DNA of 64,000 nt from Lachnospiraceae bacterium (lineage in GTDB: Bacteria; Bacillota; Clostridia; Lachnospirales; Lachnospiraceae). The notes beneath the pieces are model-generated. The model was not told the DNA's origin, searched no databases, and was given only the letters and a program-made list of their open reading frames with translations. A program made the translations under genes and the position numbers. Positions within the stretch are counted from its first letter, which is position 1. Each line of letters begins with the position of its first letter. Shown piece by piece: positions 20,236 through 29,514 of this stretch. The stretch lies in NCBI GenBank assembly GCA_014804785.1, contig JAAUZD010000004.1:94280-158279 (forward strand), read 5' to 3'.

Positions 20236-21714
20236 TTATGATTCTTTATGTTGGAACAGCTTGTTCATTTCGTCAACCATTTCATTAATTGCATTTGCCT
20301 GTGCGGAAACTTCTGCCGTATCGCCTGCATTTCCTTCCGCCATAGAATTAATGGAATTAAACTGATCAATCTCATTTTTAATATTTTCGGCAATATCCTG
20401 ATTGATGGATACCGTCTTTTCAATCACCGTCGCCTGCTTACTGTAAGTATCGCCCAATGTACCGATTGCATCAACCGAAGCATTAAGCAGCGCTGTCATA
20501 TCCTGCATACTCTTAAATACATTGGAAAAATATTCATTCTGGATACCCAGTTTAGAAGAATTTTCCTCTACCTGTCTCGTAATTTCCTCAACATTGTGCT
20601 GCACCCGTTCAATAACCGACTGAACTACTCGAAGCGATTCCTGTGTACTGTTCGCAAGATTACCCACTTCCGTTGCAACTACGGCAAAACCTTTTCCTGC
20701 CTCGCCTGCTCTTGCCGCTTCAATGGAAGCATTTAATGCAAGAAGGTTTGTAGAAGATGAAATATCACTGATTAATTTCAGGGTAACACCTATTTCCTGC
20801 ACTGCATCGGACAGATTTTGTGCCACATCCGTCGTCTGCTTCATGGATTCCGATACTTCCCCGTTGATGGCATGTAAATCATTTAACAGTTTTTCATTTT
20901 CTTTTGATTTGTTCAACAAATCTTTGGATGCAGTTTCAACCTGACCCACATTATCGGCAACAACGCTTTCCCATTGCTTTAATTCACTTAAATTTGCCAT
21001 GCTCTCGTCCGTTTTTCCACTGAGCATATTACTGTTCTTCACTAACTCTTCACTCGTCACCGCCAGTTCTTCCGCCGATGCGCTTTCATTTTCAGAAACC
21101 TGTAAAAGAGATGAACCTGCCGTGCACAGTCTTTCCGATAACACTTCAACTGAATTCAGAATCTTTTCAACTTCTTTCCCTTTTTCTTCCACCAAGCCGA
21201 ACAGCACGGTTGCACGATAGCTGATAAAGCAACATGCCGCAACCAATATCACATAAACAATTCCTGTAAAAATCCATCCAATTACATTATGGAGTTTTAA
21301 AAACCCTACCGGAAATGCAATCATCATACCTGCATTTACCACAACGGTAACGGCTGCGCTTACCTTAAGCAGCTTTTGTTCATAGTATGGTACTAACAAC
21401 AATGTCGTTACAAAATAATAATGTGTCAAGCATACATAACCCGGACTTGGACTTGATCCGCAGGCAGCCGCCGTAATAGCACCCATGATGGGCGGGATAC
21501 AGGCATATACATACTTTGCTTTGCCGCCTAACTGCTTCTCGAAAACCTTTGTCAGAATCGCAAATACACCGGACAACAGAAAAATGCACTCTCGTATTCC
21601 GCCGTTCAATAAAATCATAACAAAACCCCAGCCCGCAATTCCTACGCCCAGAATATAAATAAACATGATATTATTTATAAGCTTTTCCTCATTTTTCATC
21701 GATTGTACCTGCAT
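20236..21714 (-). CDS. Methyl-accepting chemotaxis protein with polytopic membrane sensor
   Basis: 492 residues. The N-terminal ~190 residues hold about six hydrophobic segments with very short loops, so the stimulus is probably sensed within the membrane rather than by a periplasmic-type domain. There is no clear HAMP. The signalling domain (about 230-490) has the conserved tip [20 protein letters not shown]. It should relay to CheA/CheW, though no che genes are in the window. AGGAGG lies seven bases from the ATG. The promoter region carries two identical palindromes, so expression is probably controlled by a LacI-family or similar regulator. Confidence 0.92.
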   Translation of the reverse strand: MQVQSMKNEEKLINNIMFIYILGVGIAGWGFVMILLNGGIRECIFLLSGVFAILTKVFEKQLGGKAKYVYACIPPIMGAITAAACGSSPSPGYVCLTHYYFVTTLLLVPYYEQKLLKVSAAVTVVVNAGMMIAFPVGFLKLHNVIGWIFTGIVYVILVAACCFISYRATVLFGLVEEKGKEVEKILNSVEVLSERLCTAGSSLLQVSENESASAEELAVTSEELVKNSNMLSGKTDESMANLSELKQWESVVADNVGQVETASKDLLNKSKENEKLLNDLHAINGEVSESMKQTTDVAQNLSDAVQEIGVTLKLISDISSSTNLLALNASIEAARAGEAGKGFAVVATEVGNLANSTQESLRVVQSVIERVQHNVEEITRQVEENSSKLGIQNEYFSNVFKSMQDMTALLNASVDAIGTLGDTYSKQATVIEKTVSINQDIAENIKNEIDQFNSINSMAEGNAGDTAEVSAQANAINEMVDEMNKLFQHKES

Positions 21715-21791
21715 ATTTTTTCCTCCTAATTTTCCTTTCCTGCCACTATGAAGTTACCTTACAGATTCAACAGTGTATATCTGCTGTATTC

Positions 21792-21827
21792 GGAAACGTT
21801 TCCAGTAACGTTGCCGGAAACGTTTCC
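21792..21827. promoter_or_regulatory. Double palindromic operator upstream of the chemoreceptor gene
   Basis: GGAAACGTTTCC occurs twice (21792-21803 and 21816-21827), centres 24 bases apart, with AACGTT between them at 21807-21812. Perfect palindromes centred on CG are typical of LacI/CcpA-family operators. The site lies 78-113 bases upstream of the chemoreceptor ATG. No candidate regulator gene is in the window. Confidence 0.7.
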
Positions 21828-21987
21828 AATATATTGTGTACATAGTATCATTAATCGTTTCCTTTGTCCACACAAATTTCCAAACAATTATAACTTTAGT
21901 ACTATTAGCAAAATAGTGTTAAATAAATTTAGTGAATTTGCACAACGAATATATTTGACAAGACGTATCAAAACAGTGCAGAATGAA

Positions 21988-22018
21988 CTTGCCCTTGTAA
22001 ATCACTTACAAGGGCAAG
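21988..22018 (-). terminator. Perfect 13-bp inverted repeat after the response regulator gene
   Basis: CTTGCCCTTGTAA pairs perfectly with TTACAAGGGCAAG around a five-base loop. In the direction of the response regulator gene the T run precedes the stem rather than following it, so this is either a stem-only terminator or an mRNA 3'-end stabiliser. Confidence 0.55.
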
Positions 22019-22055
22019 AAAAAACACAATCTGATTTTTGAAAATCAACATTTTT

Positions 22056-22862
22056 TTACAGATGATTGCGGTACTCATTAGCAGATATCCCCACAATCTT
22101 TTTGAACACCCTTGAAAAGTGTGCAATATCCAAAAATCCCACCTCATCCGCAATATCGCCGATTCGCAGGGCAGGGTCTTTCAACAGTTCTTTTGCCTTG
22201 TTGATACGCACTCCATTTAAAATATCCGAAAAACTCTGATCCAGATACCGGTTCATGAGTTTGCTTAAATGCCACTGGCTCACATAAACCTGATCCGCCA
22301 CATCCGACAGTTTTAGTTTCTCTTTATAATGCGCTTCTATATATTCAACTGCATTCTTCACAATATAACTGCTGGCAGCACACTCCCCTGCTGCTTCTTC
22401 CTGTTGTCCTCTATGATCATCCTTATTTTCCGCGATATTTTCTGACCGCCCCTCCCATTCCGATTCTTTCTTCCATCTTCCGCCCGCCTCATCCAGCTTC
22501 TTCGTCATTGCACAGAGTGCTTCTTCTATCTCATCCATCTTTGATGGCTTTAAAAGGAATCTGGTGACGCCCAGCCTGATTGCTCTTTGGGCATAATCAA
22601 AGTCCCGGTATCCTGTAAGAATGGCAATCTGCGTATCCGGAAATTCGGATTTAACAGCAGCAATCATGGTAAGCCCATCCATATAGGGCATCCTGATATC
22701 CGAAAAAATAATATCCGGGCTCGCATCTCTGATTAGTTTCAGCCCCTCTTCTCCGCTATAGGCTGTACCGATTACCTGACAGCCGACTTCTGCCCATTTC
22801 ACACCCTTACTCAAGCCTTCCACTATAATCGGTTCATCATCAATAATCACAACTTTATACAT
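22056..22862 (-). CDS. AraC-type response regulator (YesN-like)
   Basis: 268 residues. The receiver domain (about 1-120) has acidic pocket IIDDE at 6-10, phospho-acceptor Asp55 in FSDIRMP and Lys in FLLKPSK. The C-terminal AraC double helix-turn-helix spans about 170-268 (VADQVYVSQWHLSKLMN, IADEVGFLDIAHFSRVF). It is the last gene of the sugar locus and is the natural partner of the histidine kinase at 26198-27934. It probably activates the transporter and phosphorylase genes. Confidence 0.93.
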   Translation of the reverse strand: MYKVVIIDDEPIIVEGLSKGVKWAEVGCQVIGTAYSGEEGLKLIRDASPDIIFSDIRMPYMDGLTMIAAVKSEFPDTQIAILTGYRDFDYAQRAIRLGVTRFLLKPSKMDEIEEALCAMTKKLDEAGGRWKKESEWEGRSENIAENKDDHRGQQEEAAGECAASSYIVKNAVEYIEAHYKEKLKLSDVADQVYVSQWHLSKLMNRYLDQSFSDILNGVRINKAKELLKDPALRIGDIADEVGFLDIAHFSRVFKKIVGISANEYRNHL

Positions 22863-22897
22863 AGATTTCCCAGCCTCGCTTCCCCTTCACCTTGCTG

Positions 22898-23755
22898 TCA
22901 ACCCTTAATTGCACCTGCCGTCATGCCTTTAATAATATATTTCTGCAGGAAGATATATACGATTACCACCGGCACCACTACAAGCGTAACGGCTGCGGCC
23001 ATAAGACCATAGTTCGTGCCTTCCTGTGAAGTCAGCCGATTGAGCAGTACGGTAATTCCCTGCATCTCCGGTCTCCTCAAGTAGAACATCTGCGTGAACA
23101 AATCATTATAGCTCCAAAGAAAAGAGAAAATTGCCACCGTTGCAAAGGATGGTTTTGTAATCGGTACGATTACCTTAAAGAAAATCTGAAATGCATTGCA
23201 GCCTTCCATAAATGCTGCCTCCTCCAATTCAACCGGAAGCCCCTTGATGAATCCTGTGAGAACCACGATTGCAAAAGAGAGATTACCTGCTACCTGAGGC
23301 AAAATAACCGACAACATAGTAAGCCACCAGTTGCTGGTGTTCACGATTCCCCACCTGGCTTCCATGCTAAATACCGGAATAACCGTAGCAAATACAGGAA
23401 ACATCATACCAGCCATCACCAGCGATTGCAAAGTTTTTTTCAGCTTAAAAGAATACCTGACAAGTGCAAACGATGCCATCCCTGCAAGAATAACAACTAA
23501 AAGCGCCACTAACGTTGAGATAAAAATACTGTTCTTATATGCTCCCAGAATATTTAAATTGTTAAATGCTTTTCTGTAATTGGCAAGGGTAAACAATTCA
23601 CCTGTAGGAATAGAAAAGGAATCTGCCAGAATCTTATCCTTTGCCTTAAAAGAATTCTGTATGACCCAGACAATCGGGTAAATCGTCGTCAATGCCCAGA
23701 AGATCAGCAGGATATATATGATAATGGATGATATACTCACTCTTTTCTTCTTCAT
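22898..23755 (-). CDS. Carbohydrate ABC transporter permease (MalG type)
   Basis: 285 residues with six predicted membrane segments. The EAA loop that docks the ATPase reads LEEAAFMEGCNAFQIFFKV. The end KGMTAGAIKG is typical of the CUT1 family. It follows the MalF-type permease by 15 bases. No ATPase is encoded in the locus, which is common in Firmicutes, where a shared MsmK-type ATPase serves many CUT1 transporters. Confidence 0.94.
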   Translation of the reverse strand: MKKKRVSISSIIIYILLIFWALTTIYPIVWVIQNSFKAKDKILADSFSIPTGELFTLANYRKAFNNLNILGAYKNSIFISTLVALLVVILAGMASFALVRYSFKLKKTLQSLVMAGMMFPVFATVIPVFSMEARWGIVNTSNWWLTMLSVILPQVAGNLSFAIVVLTGFIKGLPVELEEAAFMEGCNAFQIFFKVIVPITKPSFATVAIFSFLWSYNDLFTQMFYLRRPEMQGITVLLNRLTSQEGTNYGLMAAAVTLVVVPVVIVYIFLQKYIIKGMTAGAIKG

Positions 23756-23770
23756 CTGATTCCCCTCCTT

Positions 23771-24658
23771 TTAATAGTCTTTTTCCTTAAAGATCATATG
23801 TACTACCTTGGATGTGATAATTCCAAGTATTACAAGCATAATGGCAAGCGTCGAACCATAGTCCACATTCTTTGCCTCCATCGTCTGGTAATACATATAA
23901 GTTCCTGTGAGAAAAGTGGTCTTCATAGGCATTCCTTTTGGGAACATGGTCCACGGAAGGTCGAATACCTTAAGGGCACCCGTCACCGCCAGCACTACGC
24001 AGGTACATAGCACATTATGCAGAAGCGGAAGGGAAATATATCTGACCCTCTGAAATCTTGTTGCGCCGTCAATAGACGCAGATTCATATAGTTCTTCTGA
24101 AATATTATTCAGCCCCGTGATCATGATTACAAAATAAAATCCTACATACTGCCACATAACCGGCAACATCATGGTAACCAACGCAATCCCTTCACTCTTC
24201 CAGTCTGTCAGCGTGGTTTTCCCCAAAGATTCAAGAATCTGATTCAGCATTCCCTTATCATAAAGAAAGATCAGGTTGAACAATAAACCCAGCGCCGTAG
24301 CTGAAATTACAATTGGGAAAAAGAAAACTGTCCTGAAAAACTTTGCCCCCATTCGGATGTTATCTACCAGCAGTGCCAGAATAAGCGCAATCCCCACCTG
24401 ACCGACGATTGTCACCAACATCATGATCAGAGTATTTTTAAGTGAAATCAGAACAACCGGATCATGTACCAGTTCCACATAATTTGTATACCATGGATCA
24501 TTCCACTGCGCTTCAACCTGCCCCAACATTTTAATCTGCTGGAAACTGTTTATGATATTCTTAAAGAAGGGATAATACAGATAAACAGCCATAAAAAGAA
24601 ACGCCGGAAGCAGGAAAACAAGTAATGGTTTTTTGTTTTTGTAGATACTCGCGCCCAT
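23771..24658 (-). CDS. Carbohydrate ABC transporter permease (MalF type)
   Basis: 295 residues with six membrane segments. The EAA loop reads ELYESASIDGATRFQRVRY. It pairs with the MalG-type permease to form the channel of a CUT1 sugar importer. It lies downstream of the solute-binding protein gene, from which it is separated by a short tandem repeat and a hairpin that may lower permease expression. Confidence 0.94.
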   Translation of the reverse strand: MGASIYKNKKPLLVFLLPAFLFMAVYLYYPFFKNIINSFQQIKMLGQVEAQWNDPWYTNYVELVHDPVVLISLKNTLIMMLVTIVGQVGIALILALLVDNIRMGAKFFRTVFFFPIVISATALGLLFNLIFLYDKGMLNQILESLGKTTLTDWKSEGIALVTMMLPVMWQYVGFYFVIMITGLNNISEELYESASIDGATRFQRVRYISLPLLHNVLCTCVVLAVTGALKVFDLPWTMFPKGMPMKTTFLTGTYMYYQTMEAKNVDYGSTLAIMLVILGIITSKVVHMIFKEKDY

Positions 24659-24682
24659 AACAACCTCCTTACCTTATCGTGA

Positions 24683-24709
24683 GGACCGGAAGCATTCTGC
24701 CTCCGGTCC
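24683..24709 (-). terminator. Intercistronic hairpin between solute-binding protein and permease genes
   Basis: GGACCGGA pairs with TCCGGTCC (inner GGC with GCT) around a short loop. No T tract follows on the minus strand, so it more likely stabilises the upstream mRNA or partly attenuates transcription than fully terminates it. Such hairpins are common after binding-protein genes. Confidence 0.5.
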
Positions 24710-24711
24710 AT

Positions 24712-24767
24712 CTTTTCTATCTTACTTACTGCTTTTCTATCTTACTTACTGCTTTTCTACCTTACTG
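24712..24767. repeat. 20-bp tandem repeat, 2.8 copies
   Basis: The unit CTTTTCTATCTTACTTACTG occurs exactly twice (24712-24731, 24732-24751), followed by a partial third copy with one change that runs into the stop codon of the binding-protein gene. It looks like a slippage-prone microsatellite in the operon spacer. Confidence 0.85.
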
Positions 24768-26090
24768 CGCATGATATGCATCAAGACCTTCTGCTACTGC
24801 CTCCTCTGCCGATACCCTGCCTGTAACGATTTCCGGCATACCGTCGAAAGTGGAAACTCTGCAGTCACCCTGGAAGACATCCTGCACTGCCCCTGTCAGG
24901 GAAGTAACGCCCGACATCATTTCCATTGCCTTTACCTGTAAAGGATTGAATGCCGATTCATCTACTTCCGGCGCATTTTTCAGTGCGGAAGCTGTATGCT
25001 GTGCAAATACAGGAACAATATCATCTGAAGTCATGTAGGAAATAAAGCTTACCGCTGCTGCCTTCTTATCGGGGTCTTCCCAAGCTTTTGTAGTGATGTA
25101 GTATCCCATTGACAGACCGCCTATTAAATCAGTTGCCTTTCTATCGCCCTGTCCGGGTACGTATGTCACATCAAATTTCGCAAGCTTATCTGTATCTAAT
25201 GTGGACGGATCTTCTGGATCGGACTGACATGCATTTACGATACCGCCGACTTTCCATGAACCGTCAATCAAAAATGCTGCCTTGCCTTCTGTAAACATTG
25301 CAAAGGTTTCATCGTCCGTTGCGGATAATGTATTCTCCGGGAAGAATCCGGCTTCATACAGCTCCTTGATATCTTCCATACCTGCTACCCAAGCTGCTCC
25401 CTGGGCACTGTCCACAGATTCCGGAATATTTAAATGTGTCTCGGGCGATGTGTGGTTAAAGATAGAAAATTCCCACCAGTAATGAGGAATATTTCCAAGT
25501 GCACATGCAATCGGTGCGTACCCTGCATCTTTAATCTTCTGACAGTCCTCTTTAAATTGATCCCATGTATAACCTGCACCGGGAAGTGTCACTCCTGCAG
25601 CATCCAGGACCTCTGTGTTGACGAACATTGCTTCCCAATATCCATTGACAGGCACTGCATATTTCTTACCGTCAACCAGTGAATCCGCAATCAGATCATC
25701 ATTCATGTTGGCTGCATAGTCAGGAAATTCTGCTCTGATATCATCAATAGAAACTACCTTACCAGCCTCGATAAAGCTGTTTGCATCCGCCCCATTGAAG
25801 AAGAAGAGCACATCCGGTTCTGAACCTGTTTCAAAGTCTGTGATCACGCGTGTCTTAAATGTTTCATCGGAAGTAGCGGAAGTATCTGCTACAGTGTTAC
25901 CGGTCTGCTTACACCATTCATCTACCGCTGTTTTAAAGTTCTGTGCATTCCCATCTTCACCGGCAAATGTGGTAGTTACATTAAGTTCCACTGAATGATC
26001 TGCACTATTTCCAGTCTCTTTGCTTCCGCAGCCTGCCAAAGAGCATACCATTGCAGATGCTAAAATGAGTGACAATATTCTTTTTTTCAT
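24762..26090 (-). CDS. Sugar ABC transporter solute-binding lipoprotein
   Basis: 442 residues. A lipoprotein signal (MKKRILSLILASAMVCSLAGC, Cys near 21) leads into a type I extracellular solute-binding domain of the CUT1 class. Recognisable parts are VLFFFNGAD, YAVPVNGYWEAMFVN, GKAAFLIDGSW and GLSMGYYI. It captures the sugar outside the cell for the two permeases. The ATG at 26090 has GGGAGG seven bases upstream; the longer frame has no such site. Substrate is inferred from the linked GH94 enzyme to be a beta-linked disaccharide or short oligosaccharide. Confidence 0.94.
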   Translation of the reverse strand: MKKRILSLILASAMVCSLAGCGSKETGNSADHSVELNVTTTFAGEDGNAQNFKTAVDEWCKQTGNTVADTSATSDETFKTRVITDFETGSEPDVLFFFNGADANSFIEAGKVVSIDDIRAEFPDYAANMNDDLIADSLVDGKKYAVPVNGYWEAMFVNTEVLDAAGVTLPGAGYTWDQFKEDCQKIKDAGYAPIACALGNIPHYWWEFSIFNHTSPETHLNIPESVDSAQGAAWVAGMEDIKELYEAGFFPENTLSATDDETFAMFTEGKAAFLIDGSWKVGGIVNACQSDPEDPSTLDTDKLAKFDVTYVPGQGDRKATDLIGGLSMGYYITTKAWEDPDKKAAAVSFISYMTSDDIVPVFAQHTASALKNAPEVDESAFNPLQVKAMEMMSGVTSLTGAVQDVFQGDCRVSTFDGMPEIVTGRVSAEEAVAEGLDAYHAQ

Positions 26091-26197
26091 ATGTTTCCCT
26101 CCCTGGATTTCATTATAGAGTCTTCGTGTTCTATCTATATCCATAATATATTATCCAGATGCAAAGGTTAATGATTAGACTTGTGATTATTTGTCTT

Positions 26198-27934
26198 TTA
26201 TTGTTCTCCTTCCTTGTCTATTTTGACCAAAATCGTGCTCACCGTATAATCATCTTTGTTACTTTTGATGGTAAGTCCGCACTCCTGTCCGTAAATAATC
26301 TTCAGCCTTTTATTCACATTGCGAATACCAAGACTGAGCGACGAAGTATCTGTTGTACTTTCTGTATATAGAAGCTCATCAATCTTTCTCCTTGACTCCT
26401 GCGTCAGTTTCCCATTATCCATCACCTCTATCACAAGCATCTGTTCTTCTTTCCTCACAGTAAGCTTTATCTTTCCCTTATGCCTGATGTCCATACCATG
26501 CTCCACTGCATTTTCAATGATTGGCTGGATGATCAGCCGGGGAACCTTTACCCTTAGAAGACTCTCGTCGATTTCCTTCTCCACCTGAAAATTATCCCCA
26601 TAACGCTGAGCAATAATATACAAATAAGCCTCCACATACCCAAGTTCCTCCGCCAACGGAATAAGCTGCTCCTTTTTCCGGTTCATGGTAGCCTCAAGCA
26701 TAGTGGATAGTGCCTCTATCATATTGCTGACTTTGTAATTTCCCGTAAGTCTTGCTTCCCAATTGATGATTTCCAACGTGTTATTCAGGAAATGCGGATT
26801 GATCTGAGACTGTAATGCCATGATATTGGCGTCCCGCAAAGCCAATTCTTCCAAATAGTTTTTTTCAAATTGATTTTTCAGCGTATTGGACATGCTGTTA
26901 AAAGCATTGCCAAGGTCATAAAACTCTTCGTCACCGTCATCCACATTGATCTGGTACCCGTAATTTTCCTTTTCAATCTCTTTATGTGCCTTCCGCAGCA
27001 GCCTGATCGGCATATTCACACGTTTATGGAAGAACCAGAATATGACCATGATAAGCGGAACCATAAATCCAATTAAAAGATAAAACACATATTTAATCGT
27101 ATCCATTTCACTGACAATAACGGAGGAATCCAGAAGAATCATATAGGAAAACCGATGCCTGTTGCTCTCCACCTTCTTATATACATAGGCTTCTGACAAA
27201 TTCCTCTCATAATGACTGCTGCGCATAATCCGCTGGGGAAAAACGTCTATGTATGGATCAGATACATCCTCATTCAGAATAGACACTCCGTCCACAAACA
27301 CATCGCCCGCTTTAAATCCCCACACTCCATCAAGCCCCATTAAAATATTCTCCATATTGAGCTCCATGACAATCACTGCATATGCATGAAACTTACTGTC
27401 CATAATGTTTCTGACAAGATAAACTCTGTCTGCAATAGTTAGAAAAGCAATATCTGTGTCAATTCCGGGCGCATGCTGCTGCACGGTTTCTTTTGCATTT
27501 TCTTTGAATGCCTGCACCGCCGTATATGAGACCCTGTTGTCATTGGTATAACAGTAATAAATTGTTTCAGGGTCATTGGTAAAATAGAGCGCCGTCATAT
27601 TGATGTCGGTATTGTACCGGTACTGCTGCGTGAGGAAAAGCGCCACATCCTGTTTTAATTTATTTTCATCATGATCTGTCAGATAACGCCCATAACATTC
27701 CCGGAGCGCGGGAAGATAGGAGGCCGATTTAGATGCCGCTACCGCATCATCAATCCGCATCTGGCAGATTTCCACCACCTTGTCTGACGACGTGACAATC
27801 GTTTTTTCCAATTGTTTATTAATCTGGTAATCCACAAAAAAGAAGACCGTCACCGATAAAATAAGCAAGGGAATAAACCAGCCTACCGCCAACATTGTGA
27901 TCATGCTCCATTTGAGCTGCCGCCTTTTCTTCAT
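26198..27934 (-). CDS. Sensor histidine kinase, YesM/LytS-like
   Basis: 578 residues. One membrane segment near the N-terminus, an extracytoplasmic dCache-like sensor (about 40-275), a second membrane segment (about 283-305), HAMP (about 305-360), a His_kinase domain with phospho-His in QINPHFLNNTLEIINW, and an ATPase domain with NAVEHGMD and GLGIRNVNKRL. It probably senses the imported sugar or its loaded binding protein and phosphorylates the AraC-type regulator. The ATG at 27934 has AAGGAGG seven bases upstream. The gene is transcribed ahead of the binding-protein gene. Confidence 0.93.
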   Translation of the reverse strand: MKKRRQLKWSMITMLAVGWFIPLLILSVTVFFFVDYQINKQLEKTIVTSSDKVVEICQMRIDDAVAASKSASYLPALRECYGRYLTDHDENKLKQDVALFLTQQYRYNTDINMTALYFTNDPETIYYCYTNDNRVSYTAVQAFKENAKETVQQHAPGIDTDIAFLTIADRVYLVRNIMDSKFHAYAVIVMELNMENILMGLDGVWGFKAGDVFVDGVSILNEDVSDPYIDVFPQRIMRSSHYERNLSEAYVYKKVESNRHRFSYMILLDSSVIVSEMDTIKYVFYLLIGFMVPLIMVIFWFFHKRVNMPIRLLRKAHKEIEKENYGYQINVDDGDEEFYDLGNAFNSMSNTLKNQFEKNYLEELALRDANIMALQSQINPHFLNNTLEIINWEARLTGNYKVSNMIEALSTMLEATMNRKKEQLIPLAEELGYVEAYLYIIAQRYGDNFQVEKEIDESLLRVKVPRLIIQPIIENAVEHGMDIRHKGKIKLTVRKEEQMLVIEVMDNGKLTQESRRKIDELLYTESTTDTSSLSLGIRNVNKRLKIIYGQECGLTIKSNKDDYTVSTILVKIDKEGEQ

Positions 27935-28067
27935 CTTACTGCCTCCTTGTTCCTTATACAATATAACGAATGCTCGCTTCGCCAATCATCCTTATAATAT
28001 AAGTATAGCAGGCAGGAATTCCTTTTCGCAATCCCTGCCTGCTGTATGATACCCGTTTTACTTTTAA

Positions 28068-29483
28068 TTATGAGAGTTGTAGAAACTCTTCATAAATCTT
28101 GCATATTCTGACCGCATCCTCTTTTTCGGGCATTTCGCAGAAAATCCGAAGGAGCGGTTCTGTGCCGGAGAACCTTGCCGTCACCCATCCTCCATTCTCA
28201 AAATATACTTTACTGCCATCGAGGTAGGAGACGTCCATAATTTTAAATGGGAGTTCGGGAAGCCTCTTATCTTCAAGCAATACTTTACGAATGGTGTCCT
28301 TCTTTTCCTGATTAAATTTGTAATCCCTCTCCTCCATCGATATGACGCCGCATTCTGCTTCAATGTCCTTGACGATTTCCGATAACTTTTTCCCTGTGAC
28401 AGCAATCATCTCTACCAGGAGCGCTGCCGCATAAATTCCATCCTTTCCTTTGATATGTCCGCGGACAGTAAGTCCGCCGGAAGATTCTCCTCCAATTACT
28501 GCATCCATGGCATACATTTTAGCTGAAATATGCTTAAACCCAACAGGAACCTCATAACATTTTTCGCCGAACTTTTCCGCCACCTTATCCAGCATGTGAG
28601 TGGTGCAGATGTTCCGGACCACCGGTCCCTTCCATCCTTTATATTTGACCAGATAATAATAGAGCAATACCAGAATATCATTTGGATGAAGAAATCTTCC
28701 TGTGTCGTCAACGACGCCGATTCTATCAGCGTCCCCGTCTGTAGCCACACCAATGTCACATTTCTTGTCTATCACATAATTCTGCAGTGTGCGCAGTGTC
28801 ATTGCAGTAGGCGCTGGCAACTTTCCTCCAAACAAGGTATCATGCCTTTCATGGATTGTCTCCACATCACATCTTGCTGTAAGCAGAATGGTTTTCAGGG
28901 AAGTTTCGCTTACTCCGTACATAGGGTCAAGGGCAACCTTAAGACCGGCACTTCTTATTTTGTCCATATCCACTGCTGCTATAATGTTATCCAGATACTC
29001 GTTTAAGGGATAAATTTCCTGTATCAGACCTTTTTCCACCGCTTCATCATAATCCATTTCTTCTGGCGGAATGTCTGTAAGATCTCTGATATAATTTTCA
29101 AGTTCCGCGGTCTGAACCTCATCCGCATCACGGCCGCCTGCCGTAAACACCTTGATTCCGTTATATATTGCCGGATTATGACTTGCCGTCACCATCATTC
29201 CATAGGGGAATTCGTGCTTCATCACATAAAACATGACAAGCGGTGTAGGCGCCGACTTGTTAATCAGGTAGGCTGTAATCCCTTCCTTTGCAAACACTTG
29301 CCCCGCCCACTGCATGGCTTCTTTAGAAAGAAACCTTCGGTCATAGCCAATCACGATTCCCTTCTGCTCTACCTCTTCTGCACGCATTTTATCTGCAACT
29401 GCTCTTGCCAGAATCTGAATGTTTTCTTTTGTAAACCCATCACCTATCACGGCTCTCCAACCGCCGGTACCAAATTTGATCAT
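28068..29483 (-). CDS. Phosphoglucomutase/phosphomannomutase-family phosphohexomutase
   Basis: 471 residues of the alpha-D-phosphohexomutase superfamily. The catalytic serine loop is TASHNPAIYNG, the metal loop is DGDADRIG, the sugar-recognition loop is GGESSGG, and the phosphate-binding loop is RFSGTEPLLR. GExSG-type loops fit glucose/mannose phosphates rather than N-acetylglucosamine phosphate. It sits 31 bases after the GH94 gene, so it most likely converts the released glucose-1-phosphate to glucose-6-phosphate. The ATG at 29483 has GGAGG eight bases upstream. Confidence 0.92.
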   Translation of the reverse strand: MIKFGTGGWRAVIGDGFTKENIQILARAVADKMRAEEVEQKGIVIGYDRRFLSKEAMQWAGQVFAKEGITAYLINKSAPTPLVMFYVMKHEFPYGMMVTASHNPAIYNGIKVFTAGGRDADEVQTAELENYIRDLTDIPPEEMDYDEAVEKGLIQEIYPLNEYLDNIIAAVDMDKIRSAGLKVALDPMYGVSETSLKTILLTARCDVETIHERHDTLFGGKLPAPTAMTLRTLQNYVIDKKCDIGVATDGDADRIGVVDDTGRFLHPNDILVLLYYYLVKYKGWKGPVVRNICTTHMLDKVAEKFGEKCYEVPVGFKHISAKMYAMDAVIGGESSGGLTVRGHIKGKDGIYAAALLVEMIAVTGKKLSEIVKDIEAECGVISMEERDYKFNQEKKDTIRKVLLEDKRLPELPFKIMDVSYLDGSKVYFENGGWVTARFSGTEPLLRIFCEMPEKEDAVRICKIYEEFLQLS

Positions 29484-29514
29484 CCGCTCTTCCTCCATTC
29501 GTCCTGTTTACTCC

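Larger units (their letters stand above)
21715..22055. other. Intergenic region upstream of the chemoreceptor gene
   Basis: 341 bases. Besides the double operator and the 13-base inverted repeat at 21988-22018, the sequence is AT-rich with no coding frame I can support. Confidence 0.6.

Noticed and set aside
20248..20736. Long plus-strand frame opposite the first chemoreceptor
   Set aside because: Mirrors the conserved signalling domain on the other strand; composition is not protein-like.
24712..24767. Short repeats as a CRISPR array
   Set aside because: Units are directly abutting 20-mers with no spacers.
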